This document shows, in pieces, positions 5,820 to 6,903 of a stretch of DNA of 6,903 bases. Made by a program: the position numbers and the translations under genes. The notes beneath the pieces are model-generated. The model ran no database searches, had not been told where the DNA came from, and was given only the letters and a program-made list of their open reading frames with translations. The DNA comes from an uncultured Burkholderiales bacterium (GTDB lineage: Bacteria; Pseudomonadota; Gammaproteobacteria; Burkholderiales; Burkholderiaceae_C): contig CAIODK010000336.1 of NCBI GenBank assembly GCA_903856995.1, forward strand, positions 1 through 6,903, read 5' to 3'. Every line of letters starts with the position of its first letter. Position 1 is the stretch's first letter.

Positions 5820-6903
5820 ATGTCACAACCCCGCCTGTCCCTGAATCAAATCACCAAACGCTACCCCGCTGTGGTGGCCAACGACGCTGTCAGCCTGACG
5901 GTTCAGCCCGGCGAAATTCACGCCGTGTTGGGCGAGAACGGCGCGGGCAAATCCACGCTGATGAAGATCATCTACGGCGCAGTCAAGCCCGATGCGGGCG
6001 TGATTCGTTTCAATGGTGAGGTGGCGAACATCCGCAACCCACAAGAGGCTCGGCGATTGGGCATCAGCATGGTGTTCCAACACTTCAGTTTGTTTGACAC
6101 GCTGAGCGTGGCCGAGAACGTTTGGCTGGGCCTCGATAAATCACTCAGCTTGGCCGAGGTGGCGCAACGCATCACCGATACGGCTGCGCAATACGGCCTC
6201 GACATCGACCCCGCTCGGCCTGTGCACACCTTGGGCGTGGGCGAGATGCAGCGCGTAGAAATCATCCGCGCTTTGCTGACCAACCCGCAGCTGCTCATCT
6301 TGGACGAGCCCACCTCCGTTCTGACCCCGCAGGCGGTAGAGAAACTGTTTGTGGTGTTGCGACAGCTCGCCAGTGAGGGGCGCAGCATTTTGTACATCAG
6401 CCACAAGCTGCACGAAATTCGTGCGCTGTGCACCGCTTGCACCGTGATGCGGGCGGGCCATGTGACGGGCGTGTGCGACCCGCGCGAAGAAACCAATGCT
6501 TCTCTGAGCCAACTGATGATTGGCAGCTTGCCGCCCGAGCTGAACGTGCGTGACTACAAACCTGGCGCGGCAGTGTTGAGCGTGCAGGACTTGCGTTTGC
6601 AAGCCGACGACCCATTCGGTGTGGACTTGCAAGGTGTGAATCTGCAGGTGCGCGCTGGCGAAGTGGTGGGTATTGCGGGTGTGTCGGGCAATGGTCAGCG
6701 CGAATTGTTGTTTGCTTTGTCGGGCGAAGACACTCGCGCTGCGGCCGCCAGTATTCATCTCAGCGGCCAAGCCATGGGCCATCTCAACCCAGACCAACGT
6801 CGCGACCTCGGCCTGCACTTTGTGCCCGAAGAACGCTTGGGCAGGGGGGCCGTGCCTAGCCTGAGTCTGGCGCAAAACCTCTTGCTCACCCGCCATGACG
6901 CGG
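5820..6903 (+). CDS. ABC transporter ATP-binding protein, BMP-type nucleoside/simple-sugar importer family (3' truncated by window end)
   Basis: The first 361 residues of a double-ATPase protein (about 510-530 is usual) that powers import with two permease subunits and a Bmp-family lipoprotein. The first domain has Walker A GENGAGKST (38-46), Q-loop Gln87 in VFQHFSLFDTLSVAENV, signature LGVGEMQRVEI (138-148), Walker B LLILDEPTS (158-166) followed by VLTPQ, and switch His195 in ISHKLHEI. The second domain begins near residue 250 with the degenerate P-loop GVSGNGQREL (287-296), and VPEERLGRG follows near the right edge. The QHF, VGEMQRVEI and PEERLGRG features are those of YufO/NupA-type nucleoside importers and distinguish it from RbsA/XylG sugar ATPases, though the separation is not absolute. 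ATG 5820 is the only plausible start, since an in-frame TAG lies at 5790-5792; no clear ribosome site precedes it. The permease and receptor genes presumably follow beyond the window. Confidence 0.93.
   Translation, partial: MSQPRLSLNQITKRYPAVVANDAVSLTVQPGEIHAVLGENGAGKSTLMKIIYGAVKPDAGVIRFNGEVANIRNPQEARRLGISMVFQHFSLFDTLSVAENVWLGLDKSLSLAEVAQRITDTAAQYGLDIDPARPVHTLGVGEMQRVEIIRALLTNPQLLILDEPTSVLTPQAVEKLFVVLRQLASEGRSILYISHKLHEIRALCTACTVMRAGHVTGVCDPREETNASLSQLMIGSLPPELNVRDYKPGAAVLSVQDLRLQADDPFGVDLQGVNLQVRAGEVVGIAGVSGNGQRELLFALSGEDTRAAAASIHLSGQAMGHLNPDQRRDLGLHFVPEERLGRGAVPSLSLAQNLLLTRHDA

Noticed and set aside
6141..6896. Minus-strand open frame of 251 codons opposite the ABC ATPase
   Set aside because: The plus strand encodes unmistakable ABC motifs throughout; the antisense frame is His/Gln-rich and unrecognisable.

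Overview
The window looks like chromosomal DNA of a betaproteobacterium, probably Burkholderiales/Comamonadaceae (Limnohabitans- or Rhodoferax-like). This rests on protein flavour, moderate-to-high GC and gene content. It is an inference, not a database result. Coding density is high, with no gap over 300 bases and no RNA gene, CRISPR array, insertion sequence or phage gene that I can see.

Left part (1-3898, plus strand): an apparent operon. It holds the C-terminal end of a TRAP-type solute-binding protein (DctP), the small (DctQ) and large (DctM) TRAP membrane subunits, and a transketolase split into an N-terminal (thiamine diphosphate-binding) and a C-terminal polypeptide. The genes are tightly packed: ATGA overlap dctQ/dctM, 25 nt dctM/tktN, 11 nt tktN/tktC. 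A GC-rich hairpin lies between dctP and dctQ and could set the binding protein to permease ratio. The simplest reading is import of a small anionic compound by the TRAP system, followed by two-carbon ketol transfer by the dedicated transketolase. The substrate cannot be read from the sequence.

Middle (3983-5302, plus strand): a complete MOFRL-family glycerate 2-kinase/TtuD-like protein. It lies 84 nt downstream of the transketolase in visibly GC-richer DNA, so it may be an older chromosomal neighbour rather than an operon member, although 2-phosphoglycerate formation would fit the pathway. It ends 4 nt from the stop of a convergent gene.

Right part (5307-6903): a minus-strand hotdog-fold acyl-CoA thioesterase closely resembling Pseudomonas 4-hydroxybenzoyl-CoA thioesterase, with an unusual Arg in the catalytic loop. 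Divergent from it is the first ~361 residues of a double-domain ABC ATPase of the BMP-type nucleoside/simple-sugar importer family, cut by the window end.

Most of this is ordinary metabolism. The best candidate for something undescribed is the TRAP plus split-transketolase catabolic module.
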